Origin: Candidatus Acetothermia bacterium JdFR-50
GTDB lineage: Bacteria > Bipolaricaulota > Bipolaricaulia > Bipolaricaulales > Bipolaricaulaceae
Direction of reading: 5' to 3'
DNA length: 14,222 nucleotides
Assembly: GCA_002010365.1 (NCBI GenBank)
Contig: MTNL01000034.1
Coordinates: forward strand, 1 to 14,222
Positions 5,812 to 13,717 of the stretch are shown piece after piece (the first letter of the stretch is position 1; each line of letters begins with the position of its first letter). The translations under genes and the position numbers were made by a program. Below the pieces are notes generated by a model that was given only the letters and a program-made list of their open reading frames with translations, searched no databases and was not told the origin of the DNA.

Positions 5812-6798
5812 ATGGCGGATTTAAGAGTTGTAGTTGTGGACTACAATTATCCGGACCTCGACATCGAGACCGAGGTCCTCGCGAAGTGGGGTGCTTCCGT
5901 GGAGGGTTTCCACTGTACTTCTCCCGAGGAGGTAGCGCGGGTGGGTCAGGACGCCGATGCCCTCATCACCCAGTACGCCCCCGTCACCGCGAGGGTGATT
6001 TCCTCCCTGCGGAAATGCCGAGCCATTGGCCGCTACGGCATCGGAGTAGACAACATCGACGTCAGGGCTGCTACGGAAAAGGGCATCGCCGTCATCAACG
6101 TGCCCTCATATTGCGAGGAGGAAGTCTCGGACCACGCGTTGGCGATGCTCCTCGCTTGGGCGCGCAAGGTGGTGCATTACACCAACGAGGTTCGAGGCGG
6201 TCGGTGGGATTGGAAGACCGGCCGCCCTATCTACCGCCTCCAGGGGAAGGTCCTGGGGCTTTTAGGGTTCGGAAAGATCGCGCGGCTTTTGGCCCGCAAA
6301 GCTCAAGCACTAGGAATGGAGATCATCGCTCACGATCCCTACGTGCCGCCGGAGAAAATGCATGAGATGAACGTGACACCTGTGGGGTTCGAGGAGTTAC
6401 TGGGGCGAAGTGATTTCCTTTCCGTCCATGTTCCGCTGACGGAAGGAACGCGCCATCTCATCGACGCCAAGGCCCTCTCTTCGATGAAGCCCACCGCCTG
6501 CCTGATAAACACCTCTCGGGGGCCGGTGGTGGACGAACGGGCCCTGATAGAGGCCTTGAGGGAAGGACGCTTGGCTGGGGCTTGTTTGGATGTGATGGAG
6601 AAGGAACCGCCGGATGAGGGAAATGAACTGCTCAGTATGCCACAGGTCCTGGTTTCGCCCCACGTGGCCTGGTATTCCGAGGAATCCCAGATGGAGTTGC
6701 GTCGGAAGGTGGCCACCGACATCGGGCGGGCCCTGAACGGACTCCTTCCGGAGGGTTTGGTGAACCGGGATCTAGAGGGAGAGTTCAATCGGGACTAG
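5812..6798 (+). CDS. D-isomer-specific 2-hydroxyacid dehydrogenase
   Basis: A 328-residue cytoplasmic NAD(P)-dependent oxidoreductase that interconverts a 2-oxoacid and a D-2-hydroxyacid. The cofactor domain shows GLLGFGKIA (Gly152, Gly154) and an acidic HDPY end of the second strand, suggesting NAD. The catalytic set is present: Arg236 in NTSRGP, Glu265 in MEKEPP and His284 in SPHVAWYSEE. The N-terminal catalytic domain has GRYGIGVDNID. The SPHVAWYSE form and overall pattern recall C-terminal-binding-protein-like and phosphoglycerate or glyoxylate reductase-like members; the exact substrate is not determinable. The ATG at 5812 is chosen over a TTG at 5791 because the alignable domain starts with ADLRVVVVDYN; no Shine-Dalgarno precedes it. 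It is divergent from the sugar operon, so a shared pathway is plausible. Its stop overlaps the convergent coaD stop. Confidence 0.93.
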   Translation: MADLRVVVVDYNYPDLDIETEVLAKWGASVEGFHCTSPEEVARVGQDADALITQYAPVTARVISSLRKCRAIGRYGIGVDNIDVRAATEKGIAVINVPSYCEEEVSDHALAMLLAWARKVVHYTNEVRGGRWDWKTGRPIYRLQGKVLGLLGFGKIARLLARKAQALGMEIIAHDPYVPPEKMHEMNVTPVGFEELLGRSDFLSVHVPLTEGTRHLIDAKALSSMKPTACLINTSRGPVVDERALIEALREGRLAGACLDVMEKEPPDEGNELLSMPQVLVSPHVAWYSEESQMELRRKVATDIGRALNGLLPEGLVNRDLEGEFNRD

Positions 6799-7280
6799 CG
6801 GCCGTACTTTTCCCGCAACGCGACCTCGACGCATCGGGGAACGAATTTGGACACATCTCCCCCGTAGCGGGCTACCTCTTTAACGATAGAAGACGAAAGG
6901 AAGGAGTACTTCCCCGCCGTCATCAGGAAGACCGTTTCCACATTCGAGTCGAGATCCCGGTTGGTAAGCGCGAGTTGGAATTCGTAGTCGAAATCGGAGG
7001 TAGCCCTCAGTCCGCGCACGATAACGTCCACGCCCAGGGATTTAGCGCATTCCACAAGGAGACCGGAGTAGGTGATAACCGGGACATCCTCGATGCCCAC
7101 TTCCCGCAGGGCTTCCTCTACTAGGTGCTTCCTTTCCTCCACCGAGAAGAGGGGGGTCTTTCTTGGGTTCTCCACCACCGCCACGATCAGGGGGCAGAAT
7201 AGTTTCTTGGCGCGCTTCAAAACGTCGATGTGGCCGTAAGTGATGGGATCGAAGCTCCCCGGATAAAGCGCTTTAGGCAC
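6795..7280 (-). CDS. coaD: Phosphopantetheine adenylyltransferase
   Basis: A 161-residue enzyme that transfers AMP from ATP to 4'-phosphopantetheine, making dephospho-CoA, the penultimate step of coenzyme A synthesis in the cytoplasm. Signatures are complete: YPGSFDPITYGH with the nucleotidyltransferase T-x-G-H motif at 14-17, the RGLRATSDFDYEFQLALTNR segment near 89-108, and the C-terminal SFLSSSIVKEVARYGGDVS motif. The length is standard. Translation starts at a GTG that overlaps the last 8 nt of the peptidase gene, with GGAGGT about 8 nt upstream inside that gene, so the two are coupled. It is the last gene of the housekeeping cluster. Its TAG shares the CTAG tetranucleotide with the stop of the convergent dehydrogenase. 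Confidence 0.97.
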   Translation of the reverse strand: MPKALYPGSFDPITYGHIDVLKRAKKLFCPLIVAVVENPRKTPLFSVEERKHLVEEALREVGIEDVPVITYSGLLVECAKSLGVDVIVRGLRATSDFDYEFQLALTNRDLDSNVETVFLMTAGKYSFLSSSIVKEVARYGGDVSKFVPRCVEVALREKYGR

Positions 7281-8568
7281 TCTCCCTCACCTCCGCGGAT
7301 TCCCTCACCGCCCCTTCGAGCTCTTCGCCTCTAGGGCCCACCAGAACGAGCGAAGCTCGCTCCGGGGAAAGCTTCGCCGCGGCCAGCCCCTGGACGTCCT
7401 CACGGGTCACCCCCTCGATCCGGCGCACGATATCCTCCGGGGATACCAGGGGCAGACCCAGGGCCACGTGCCAACCCAACCGGCCCATCCTCCCCCCGGG
7501 ACTCTCCAAACCTAGCAGGAAGAGCCCCCGCACCCGGCGTTTCGCCCGGGAGAGCTCCTCTTCCTTGGGACCACGGCGCGCGAGGTCCTCTATTTCCTCC
7601 CACACGATGTCCAGGATCTCCCGCACCCTCCGCGGTTCGGTGGCGGCGTAAATGCCTAAGTACCCGGCATCGGTGTAATAGCGGACAAAGGAAGTTATGG
7701 TGTAAACCAAGCCCCGTTCCTCCCGCACCCGCTGGAAGAGCCGGGAACTCATCCCCCCGCCCAATACGGTGTGCAACGTCTCCAGCGTCATCCGCTCCGG
7801 CGCTCCCGCCGGGACCGTGGGGAATCCCAGGGCGATGTGCACCTGCTGGGTGGGGCGCTCCTCCACCCGTAGCTTTCCCCCGCTCTGGGGTGCGTCCCTG
7901 GCCGGAGGGATCGCGGTCGCCGGGAAGCAGGCGAAAAGATGGGATACCAACCTGCAGGCAACGTCCGGCTCCACTTTGCCGCAGAGGACCACCGCCTTGT
8001 GCCCTTCAACATAATGGTCCCGGAAGAAATTCCACAGGTCCTCCACCTCCAGCTTTGCCACCGTCTCTTTTCTCCCCAGGACAGGTTTCCCCAAGGGATG
8101 GGTATCTCCCCACAGAGCTTCCTCCAGGAGGCGTATGGTCACGTCCTCGGGGCTATCCTCGGCTTCCCTAATTTCCTCTAGAGCCACACCCCGCTCCCGC
8201 TCGACATCCTCGAGGGCAAAACGGGGAGAGGTCACCAATTCCGCCAGGATTTCCAGAGCTGTCTCCAGCCCTTCTGCGAGCACGGTGCTGTGGTAGACGG
8301 TGTACTCCTCGGAAGTGGCAGCGTTGATCTGCCCACCCAGGGAGTCAATGATCTCCGCGATCTCCACGGCGCTATGGCGTTCGGTCCCCTTGAACACCAT
8401 GTGCTCGGTGAAGTGAGCGAGGCCTTCCTTGGCCGGAGGATCCTCCCGGCTTCCCGCCGAAAGCCATACTCCCATGGCCACCGAATTCGCGTGGGAAAGG
8501 GGTTCCACCACTAACTCCAAAGCGGGAGAGATCCTCTCCCTGAAGCAGCCGGAGTAGACCTCTTCCAT
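7273..8568 (-). CDS. M16 family zinc metallopeptidase (processing-peptidase-like)
   Basis: A 431-residue single-unit member of the insulinase/mitochondrial processing peptidase family (M16B). The inverted zinc motif HFTEH gives His52, Glu55 (catalytic) and His56, and the distal zinc ligand is a Glu near 131-132 in ERERGVALEEIREAEDSPED. The C-terminal half contains SSRLFQRVREERGLVYTITS, the family's conserved substrate-contacting segment. No signal peptide is visible, so it should be cytoplasmic and probably cleaves peptides in a closed chamber formed by two subunits. Position directly after pnp is the same as for ymxG/mlpA-type genes in Gram-positive bacteria, supporting orthology to that group. 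The ATG lies 3 nt after the pnp stop and no clear Shine-Dalgarno is present, so translation probably depends on coupling to pnp. Confidence 0.93.
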   Translation of the reverse strand: MEEVYSGCFRERISPALELVVEPLSHANSVAMGVWLSAGSREDPPAKEGLAHFTEHMVFKGTERHSAVEIAEIIDSLGGQINAATSEEYTVYHSTVLAEGLETALEILAELVTSPRFALEDVERERGVALEEIREAEDSPEDVTIRLLEEALWGDTHPLGKPVLGRKETVAKLEVEDLWNFFRDHYVEGHKAVVLCGKVEPDVACRLVSHLFACFPATAIPPARDAPQSGGKLRVEERPTQQVHIALGFPTVPAGAPERMTLETLHTVLGGGMSSRLFQRVREERGLVYTITSFVRYYTDAGYLGIYAATEPRRVREILDIVWEEIEDLARRGPKEEELSRAKRRVRGLFLLGLESPGGRMGRLGWHVALGLPLVSPEDIVRRIEGVTREDVQGLAAAKLSPERASLVLVGPRGEELEGAVRESAEVRESA

Positions 8569-8571
8569 CGT

Positions 8572-10926
8572 TCAGGACGAGGGATTTATCCTAAGGGGGG
8601 ATTTGGGAACCACCCTACGGAGCTTATAGCGTCCCTGCTCGTCGATCTCCACAATTTCCACCAGCATCGTGTCGCCCTTCTTGGCCACCGTTTTGGGGTC
8701 CTTGACGCCCTCGCCTAAACGGGTTTTGTGTACCAAACCCCGTACGCCCGGGGCGATCTCCACGAATATCCCGTAGTCGACCACGTTAGTGACCTTACCT
8801 TGAACGATGTCGCCGACCTTGAAGGTGGGCTTCTCCTCCACGCGCTTGAGCTGTGGCCGGCCCACCTCGTCGGAACCGATCACCTCCACCAGTACTTCGT
8901 CCCCGGGCTTCACCACGTCCTCCACCTTTTGCACGAACCCTTCCGAGAGGTTGGAGATGTGAATCAGTCCCTCCACCCCGGGGCGAATCTCCACGAACGC
9001 CCCGAACGGGGCGATGCGTTTCACCTTCACCTTGAGGACCTTGCCCACTTCCAGCTCTTGGGTGAGTTCCTCGATGGCCTTTCGGGCCGCATCCACCGCC
9101 TCCCGGGAACTGCCCACGATTCGCACGAGCCCGTCGTCCTCGATCTCGATTTCGGTCTCGGTGGTCTCCTGGATCTCCCGGATGGTCCGGCCCCCGGGGC
9201 CGATGACGAGGCCGATCTTCTCCACCGGTATCCGCATGAGCTCTAGGATGGGGGCGTAGGGCGAGATCTGGGCCCGAGGTTTGGGAAGGGCCTCCAGCAT
9301 CACCCGCAGAATCTCCATGCGGGCCCGCCGCGCCTGTTCCAGGGCTTCCCGGAGGAGCACCTCGCTTATCCCCCCGATCTTGACGTCCATCTGGAAGGCA
9401 GTAACGCCGCGTTCGGTCCCGGCCACCTTGAAGTCCATATCCCCGAAGTGGTCCTCGAGGCCCTGGATGTCGGTAAGGATGACGTACCGGTTCCCTTCCG
9501 TGATCAACCCCATGGCCACCCCGGCCACTGGGCCCTTGATGGGGACGCCGGCGTCCATGAGGGCCAACGAACCGGAGCACACTGAGGCCATGGAGGATGA
9601 GCCGTTGGATTCCAGGATCTCGGAGACCAACCGGATGATATAGGGGAATTCGTCCTCCGGAGGGATCACCGCCAGAAGCGCCCCTTCCGCCAGGTGTCCA
9701 TGGCCGATCTCCCTCCGGGATGGGGCCCCCAGCCTCCCCGCCTCCCCCACACAGAACGGCGGGAAGTTGTAGTGGAACATGAACCGCTTCAATCCCTCCT
9801 CGATCATCAGGTCGATGATCTGTGCGTCGCGGCGAGTGGCCCCCAAGGTGCAGGTGCCCAGGGATTGGGTTTCTCCCCGCGTGAAGAGGGCCGAGCCATG
9901 GACCCGGGGAAGGAGCCCCACCTTCACCGACATGGGGCGGATCTCCTCGGGCCTGCGGCCGTCGATACGCACCCCCTCCTCCAGGACCAGCTTCCGCACG
10001 TACTCCCGGTAAAGCTCATCGAAGATCTCCGCCGCGAGCTTCTCGAGGGCGCTATGTTCCTCTTCGGGATACTCCGCCAAAAGCGCCTGTGTCGTTTCTT
10101 CTTTCAATTCCTCGGCCAGCCGCTCCCGCTCCTTTTTGGAGGGGGCCTCGCGGAGCTTGGGGAACTTGTCCCAGAGGAGTTCCCGCATCCGCACCCGGAC
10201 CCGCTCCTCCTCCGGAGAGGGCTCGGGCACGGGATGCTTTTCCACCGAGATCTTGGCCGCGAACCTCTCCTGGAGGGCGATGAGGTCCACGATGACCGCG
10301 TGAGCCCGCTTTATCGCTTCGAGGACCTTCTCCTCGGGGATCTCCCGCATGTGGCCTTCCACCATCGTCACCGTTTCCTTGGTCCCGGCCACGGTGATGT
10401 CCATATCCCCTTCCTCCAGGACCGTCGCCGGGGGGTTCACCATGATCTCGCCGTCCCTCATGCCTACCTTCACCCCGGCGATGGGGCCCTGGAACGGTGC
10501 GGGGGAGATCATGAGGGCCGCCGAGGCCCCGAGCATCGCCGCCACCTCCGGCGCACAGTCCTTCTCGGCCGAGAGGACGGTAGCAATGATCTGGATCTCC
10601 TCTTTGTAGCGCTTGGGGAAGAGGGGACGGATAGGACGATCTATAAGCCGGGCCGCGAGGATCGCCTCATCGGAGGGTTTCCCTTCCCGTTTGAAGAATC
10701 CCCCGGGGATCTTTCCGCCGGCGTAGAACTTCTCCTCGAAGTCTACCCGCAGGGGAAAGTAACCGGGGTCCTCCTCCAGGGGCTTTACCACCACGGTCAC
10801 CAAGACCTTGGTGTCGCCCCAGGACACCAGCACGGCCCCATCGGCCTGTTTGGCCATGAGGCCGGTTTCCAAGGCTAAAGTTCTTCCTGCTAATTCTCCT
10901 TCTTCGATCACGTACAGACGTTGCAC
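8572..10926 (-). CDS. pnp: Polynucleotide phosphorylase with tandem S1 domains
   Basis: A 784-residue 3'-to-5' phosphorolytic exoribonuclease, about 70-80 residues longer than usual. Domain order: RNase PH core 1 (about 10-140, FAGGKIPGGFFKREG), helical linker (about 235-305), RNase PH core 2 (about 315-545) with catalytic Asp492 and Asp498 in EDHFGDMDFKVAG, and a KH domain (about 560-620) with GPGG at 576-579. These are followed by an S1 domain at about 625-696 (FGAFVEIRPGVEGLIHIS) and a second S1-like domain at about 703-772 (YGIFVEIAPGVRGLVHKT). Known PNPases normally carry one S1; the extra copy explains the length and is noteworthy. It would act in mRNA turnover, normally as a trimer. 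A GTG start lies 3 nt after the rpsO stop, with AGAGGTG about 8 nt upstream overlapping the end of rpsO. Confidence 0.97.
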   Translation of the reverse strand: MQRLYVIEEGELAGRTLALETGLMAKQADGAVLVSWGDTKVLVTVVVKPLEEDPGYFPLRVDFEEKFYAGGKIPGGFFKREGKPSDEAILAARLIDRPIRPLFPKRYKEEIQIIATVLSAEKDCAPEVAAMLGASAALMISPAPFQGPIAGVKVGMRDGEIMVNPPATVLEEGDMDITVAGTKETVTMVEGHMREIPEEKVLEAIKRAHAVIVDLIALQERFAAKISVEKHPVPEPSPEEERVRVRMRELLWDKFPKLREAPSKKERERLAEELKEETTQALLAEYPEEEHSALEKLAAEIFDELYREYVRKLVLEEGVRIDGRRPEEIRPMSVKVGLLPRVHGSALFTRGETQSLGTCTLGATRRDAQIIDLMIEEGLKRFMFHYNFPPFCVGEAGRLGAPSRREIGHGHLAEGALLAVIPPEDEFPYIIRLVSEILESNGSSSMASVCSGSLALMDAGVPIKGPVAGVAMGLITEGNRYVILTDIQGLEDHFGDMDFKVAGTERGVTAFQMDVKIGGISEVLLREALEQARRARMEILRVMLEALPKPRAQISPYAPILELMRIPVEKIGLVIGPGGRTIREIQETTETEIEIEDDGLVRIVGSSREAVDAARKAIEELTQELEVGKVLKVKVKRIAPFGAFVEIRPGVEGLIHISNLSEGFVQKVEDVVKPGDEVLVEVIGSDEVGRPQLKRVEEKPTFKVGDIVQGKVTNVVDYGIFVEIAPGVRGLVHKTRLGEGVKDPKTVAKKGDTMLVEIVEIDEQGRYKLRRVVPKSPLRINPSS

Positions 10927-10929
10927 TTT

Positions 10930-11202
10930 TTATACACCTCTTATCCCTAAGCGTTCGATGAGCTCTTTGTAGCGGTGGGGATCGGTCCGCTGGAGGTATC
11001 GCAGGAGCCTCCGGCGGCGCCCCACCATCTTGTAGAGGCCGACCCGGGAATGGAAGTCCTTGCGGTGAACCTTGAGATGCTCCGTGAGTTGCCGTATCCG
11101 CTCGGTGAGGAGTGCGACCTGTACTTCCACAGAACCGGTGTCGCCGGGATGTTGGGCGAACTGATCTATGATTTCCTTCTTTTTTTCCTGGGCAAGCGCC
11201 AT
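10930..11202 (-). CDS. rpsO: 30S ribosomal protein S15
   Basis: A 90-residue primary 16S rRNA-binding protein of the small subunit platform. The family pattern is clear: [19 protein letters not shown] (19-37), [18 protein letters not shown] (39-56), and the basic [14 protein letters not shown] stretch (61-74). The ATG at 11202 is chosen because GGAGGT lies 4 nt upstream and the resulting length matches S15; an upstream in-frame extension would overlap mtaD and add 16 non-homologous residues. It lies 17 nt after the mtaD stop and 3 nt before pnp. The rpsO-pnp pairing is conserved widely in bacteria. With so little upstream space, any S15 feedback site or private promoter would have to lie inside mtaD. 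Confidence 0.97.
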   Translation of the reverse strand: MALAQEKKKEIIDQFAQHPGDTGSVEVQVALLTERIRQLTEHLKVHRKDFHSRVGLYKMVGRRRRLLRYLQRTDPHRYKELIERLGIRGV

Positions 11203-11219
11203 AGACACCTCCAGAAGCT

Positions 11220-12506
11220 TCAACGGAATTTCCGAGCGAGCTCCCGACAACGGGCCAGAACCTTTTCCTCATCCAGAGTGAGGAGTTCTCGGCCTTCCAT
11301 CAGGATCTCGCCCCCGACCATTACCATCTCTACGTCGGCTCCACAAGCAGTATACACGAGATCCGCCAGAGGATCATGTCCCGGAGCGAAGTGGGGCGCC
11401 CCGAGATCCAGGAGGACGCAGTCCGCGAGATAACCTTCCTCGATCACCCCCAGATCCCTGCCCCAACCCAGGGCCTGGGCTCCACGCTGGGTGGCCGACC
11501 TGAGGGCTTCCGGAGGTGGCATCGCCTGGGGGTCCTCGGCCCGGACCTTGGCGAGCAGGGCCGCGAGGCGCGTCTCCCATATCATGTCCAAGGCGTTGTT
11601 GGATGCGGCCCCATCCGTTCCAATGGCTACGTTCACCCCGCCCTGGAGCATCGCCCAGGCGGGGGCTATGCCGCTTGCGAGCTTGAGGTTCGAGCTCGGG
11701 CAGTGGGCTACGCTCACGTTGTGGGCGGCAAGGATATCGATGTCCTTTTCGTCCACCCAGACGCAGTGCGCGGCAAGCACTGGCACCGCGAAGACCCCGA
11801 GTTCTTCCAGCCACTGTACGGGACTTCTCCCGTGACGTTCCCTGTGCTCCTCCACCTCGCGTTTGGTCTCAGAAATGTGGGTGTGGACGGGGATTTTGAA
11901 TTCCTTCGCAAGGCGTACTGCTTCCTTCCACACCTCGGGGCCGCAGGTGTACGGGGCATGGGGAGAGATGGCGCAGCGGATGCGCCCTTCGGCTGCGCCG
12001 TGCCACTCCCGTACGAAGGACTCCGCCCTCTTGAGCTCGGGTTCGATGCGGTCCGGGGTGGGAGCGATGACGCCGTAGGAGAGGAGGGCCCTGAGGCCCG
12101 CTTCCTCCACTGCTCGGCTCACCTCTTCCATAAAGAAGTACATGTCGGCGAAAGCGGTGGTCCCGGTGCGAATCATCTCCGCCAACCCAAGGAGGGAGAA
12201 CCAGTACACGATTTCCCCGGTGAGCTTCCTTTCGGCGGGCCAGATTTTCTGCTCGAGCCATTCCTGAAGGGGAAGCCCTTCTGCCAGGCCGCGGAAGAGG
12301 GTCATGGGGAGGTGGGTATGGGCGTTGACAAACCCAGGAACGAGGAGTTTTCCCTCGCCCGGGACCACCTTGTCGAAATCCCCCCCGGCGCCACCCGGGG
12401 CGAAGATGCCGGCGAAGCGTCTCCCCTCCACTACCACGTCGGCCTGGGGGATAACCCCTTCCTCCGGCCGTTTGATCACCGCGGCCCCTTGGATCAAGAT
12501 GCGCAT
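11220..12506 (-). CDS. mtaD: 5-methylthioadenosine/S-adenosylhomocysteine deaminase-type amidohydrolase
   Basis: A 428-residue metal-dependent amidohydrolase that would deaminate S-adenosylhomocysteine, methylthioadenosine or adenosine to the inosine form in the cytoplasm, feeding methionine and adenine salvage. Metal and substrate residues in order: NAHTH (His63, His65), [10 protein letters not shown] (His183), VHTHISE (His210, Glu213), AAHC (His247) and GTDGAASNN (Asp298). The spacing of HxxE and the GTDG aspartate matches the characterised Thermotoga enzyme of this group. Related cytosine or guanine deaminases share the fold, so substrate is probable, not certain. ATG at 12506 is chosen because homology starts at [14 protein letters not shown] just upstream is a weak ribosome binding site. 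A TTG extension to 12557 is unlikely. It heads the cluster with rpsO, 17 nt downstream. Confidence 0.88.
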   Translation of the reverse strand: MRILIQGAAVIKRPEEGVIPQADVVVEGRRFAGIFAPGGAGGDFDKVVPGEGKLLVPGFVNAHTHLPMTLFRGLAEGLPLQEWLEQKIWPAERKLTGEIVYWFSLLGLAEMIRTGTTAFADMYFFMEEVSRAVEEAGLRALLSYGVIAPTPDRIEPELKRAESFVREWHGAAEGRIRCAISPHAPYTCGPEVWKEAVRLAKEFKIPVHTHISETKREVEEHRERHGRSPVQWLEELGVFAVPVLAAHCVWVDEKDIDILAAHNVSVAHCPSSNLKLASGIAPAWAMLQGGVNVAIGTDGAASNNALDMIWETRLAALLAKVRAEDPQAMPPPEALRSATQRGAQALGWGRDLGVIEEGYLADCVLLDLGAPHFAPGHDPLADLVYTACGADVEMVMVGGEILMEGRELLTLDEEKVLARCRELARKFR

Positions 12507-12514
12507 ATCCCTAG

Positions 12515-12543
12515 AGTATAGCGATGAGTTTTCTCTAAGAAAA
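12515..12543 (-). promoter_or_regulatory. Possible promoter for mtaD-rpsO-pnp cluster
   Basis: On the minus strand TATACT (12515-12520) is a good -10, while the best -35 at 17-nt spacing is only TTTTCT (12538-12543). Initiation would fall about 2 nt before the ATG at 12506, implying an almost leaderless message, so either the start codon lies elsewhere or another promoter is used. Low confidence. Confidence 0.3.
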
Positions 12544-12594
12544 ATCTGCAGGGCCAACCTTTGTCAGAGCACAGGTACTCTATTGTTCCCTCGC

Positions 12595-12623
12595 TTGACT
12601 TGCGCGTGAAAAGGTGTTATGGT
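12595..12623 (+). promoter_or_regulatory. Promoter of the LacI-family regulator
   Basis: TTGACT (12595-12600) and TATGGT (12618-12623) are 17 nt apart, with an extended -10 TG at 12615-12616. Transcription would begin near 12630, giving a leader of about 23 nt that lacks a Shine-Dalgarno. The palindrome at 12626-12635 lies on the start point. Confidence 0.6.
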
Positions 12624-12625
12624 GA

Positions 12626-12635
12626 GTAACGTTAC
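12626..12635. promoter_or_regulatory. LacI-family-type operator, GTAACGTTAC
   Basis: GTAACGTTAC is a perfect 10-bp palindrome with the central CG characteristic of LacI/GalR-family operators. It directly follows the -10 box and covers the predicted start point of the regulator gene, a classic layout for autorepression. The cognate protein is presumably the regulator encoded 18 nt downstream, but that gene is broken, so the site may now be orphaned or read by a paralogue. Confidence 0.6.
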
Positions 12636-12652
12636 CAATACAGCGTGTAACC

Positions 12653-13662
12653 ATGAAAGACGTAGCGCGGGAGGCTGGAGTATCAGTAAACACTGTCTCC
12701 CGTGTCTTAGCGGGAAAGCCCGATGTCAGCCCCGAAACCCGAGCTCGAGTTTTGGCTGTGGTGGAACGCTTAGGCTACAAACCCAACCGACTGGCCCGGG
12801 GTCTTCGCTCCAATAAAACCGGAACTATTGGGGTTATTGTTACCGATATTGCTAACCCATTCTTTGGGGCTTTGGTCAAATAGGGGTGGAGAAAGCTGCG
12901 CGGACTCACGATTACAGCATCATTCTCCAAGATACCGATGAAAATTACGATCAAGAAGTTGAAGCTATCAAGGTAATCCTCGCCGAGAGGGTTGACGGGC
13001 TTCTCATTACCCCAGTACAGACCAAACGAAAGACCATCGAGGAGCTTAAAAAGACAAAAGTTCCTTTTGTTTTGCTCGGACGTTATTTTTGAAGATTTGG
13101 CTACCTGTTATGTAGTGACCGACGACGTGCAGGGAGGCTTTCTCGCCACCGAGCATCTCGTCAAATTAGGCCACCACCATATCGCCATGATCAATGGACC
13201 TTTATATGTATCCAGTGCTAAAGACCGTTTTATGGGTTATCGCAAGGCCCTTGAACAATACGGTATCCCATTCCAGAAAAACTTTTCATTCCCGGAGCTG
13301 TGACAATGGAAGACGGTTTTATTGCTGCGAAGACTCTCTTCCGCAGAACAAAACCTTCAGCCATCTTTTGTTATTCAGATTTTGTTGCATTCGGAGTTAT
13401 GCGGGCGATTCGAGAGAAGGGATGGCGTATTCCCACGGATATCGCGGTCATCGGATACGACGATGTGGAATCTGCCACCTGTCTCGAACCCAGCCTCAGC
13501 ACTGTGAGGATTCCCAAAGAAAAACTAGGTGCCGCCGCATTAGAGCTCCTCGTAGGCCGGTTGAAAGGGGAGGTGTCGGAGGAGACCTCTCTAACGCTGG
13601 AGATTGAATTGGTCGCGCGGCAGTCAACCTTAGGAAATGAGGGAGGTGAGAAAAGGGCATAG
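12653..13662 (+). pseudogene. LacI-family transcriptional regulator, three frame breaks
   Basis: Joining three frames gives a complete LacI-family repressor of about 335 residues, the normal length. The helix-turn-helix and hinge are intact (MKDVAREAGVSVNTVSRVLA ... GYKPNRLARGLRS). The sugar-binding core continues with IGVIVTDIANPFFGALVK, GVEKAARTHDYSIILQDTDE, VDGLLITPV, DDVQGGFLATEHLVKLGH and IAVIGYDDVE. Breaks: (1) TAG at 12881-12883, where removing TA at 12881-12882 restores the expected VKGVEKAA; (2) one extra T in the 5-T run 13086-13090; (3) one missing T in the run 13283-13286, whose repair gives NFFIPGAVTMEDGF. Codons outside the breaks look unspoiled, so damage is recent or is sequence error. 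As written, only a 77-residue DNA-binding fragment would be made. It precedes a broken binding-protein gene by 55 nt, and regulated it when intact by inference. Confidence 0.85.
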
Positions 13663-13717
13663 TTTCTAACTATTCGGTGGCGTAGTTTCTGGGATTTTAA
13701 AAAGGAAGTGCGGGCAG

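Noticed and set aside
9694..10878. 394-codon open frame on the plus strand opposite pnp
   Set aside because: It lies wholly antisense to an unmistakable PNPase, shows no recognisable domain, and is rich in His, Pro, Arg and Gly, as expected from reading GC-rich codons backwards.
11376..12521. 381-codon open frame on the plus strand opposite mtaD
   Set aside because: It is fully antisense to a well-conserved deaminase, its composition looks like a complementary-strand artefact, and no family was recognised.
13075..13095. Programmed +1 frameshift at TTT TGA in the LacI-type gene (resembling the release factor 2 site CTT TGA)
   Set aside because: A slip-prone codon before UGA is present, but there is no upstream stimulatory Shine-Dalgarno at the right distance, and two other breaks needing different shifts lie in the same gene, so random lesions or sequence errors are simpler.
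13280..13300. Programmed -1 frameshift in the LacI-type gene near AAAAACTTTT
   Set aside because: No X-XXY-YYZ heptamer in the correct phase and no obvious downstream structure; a one-base loss in a T run explains it.
13657..13690. Imperfect 11-bp direct repeat GCATAGTTTCT / GCGTAGTTTCT flanking the gap after the LacI-type gene
   Set aside because: Too short and without flanking mobile-element features; it could be chance, and no target-site duplication or insertion is visible.
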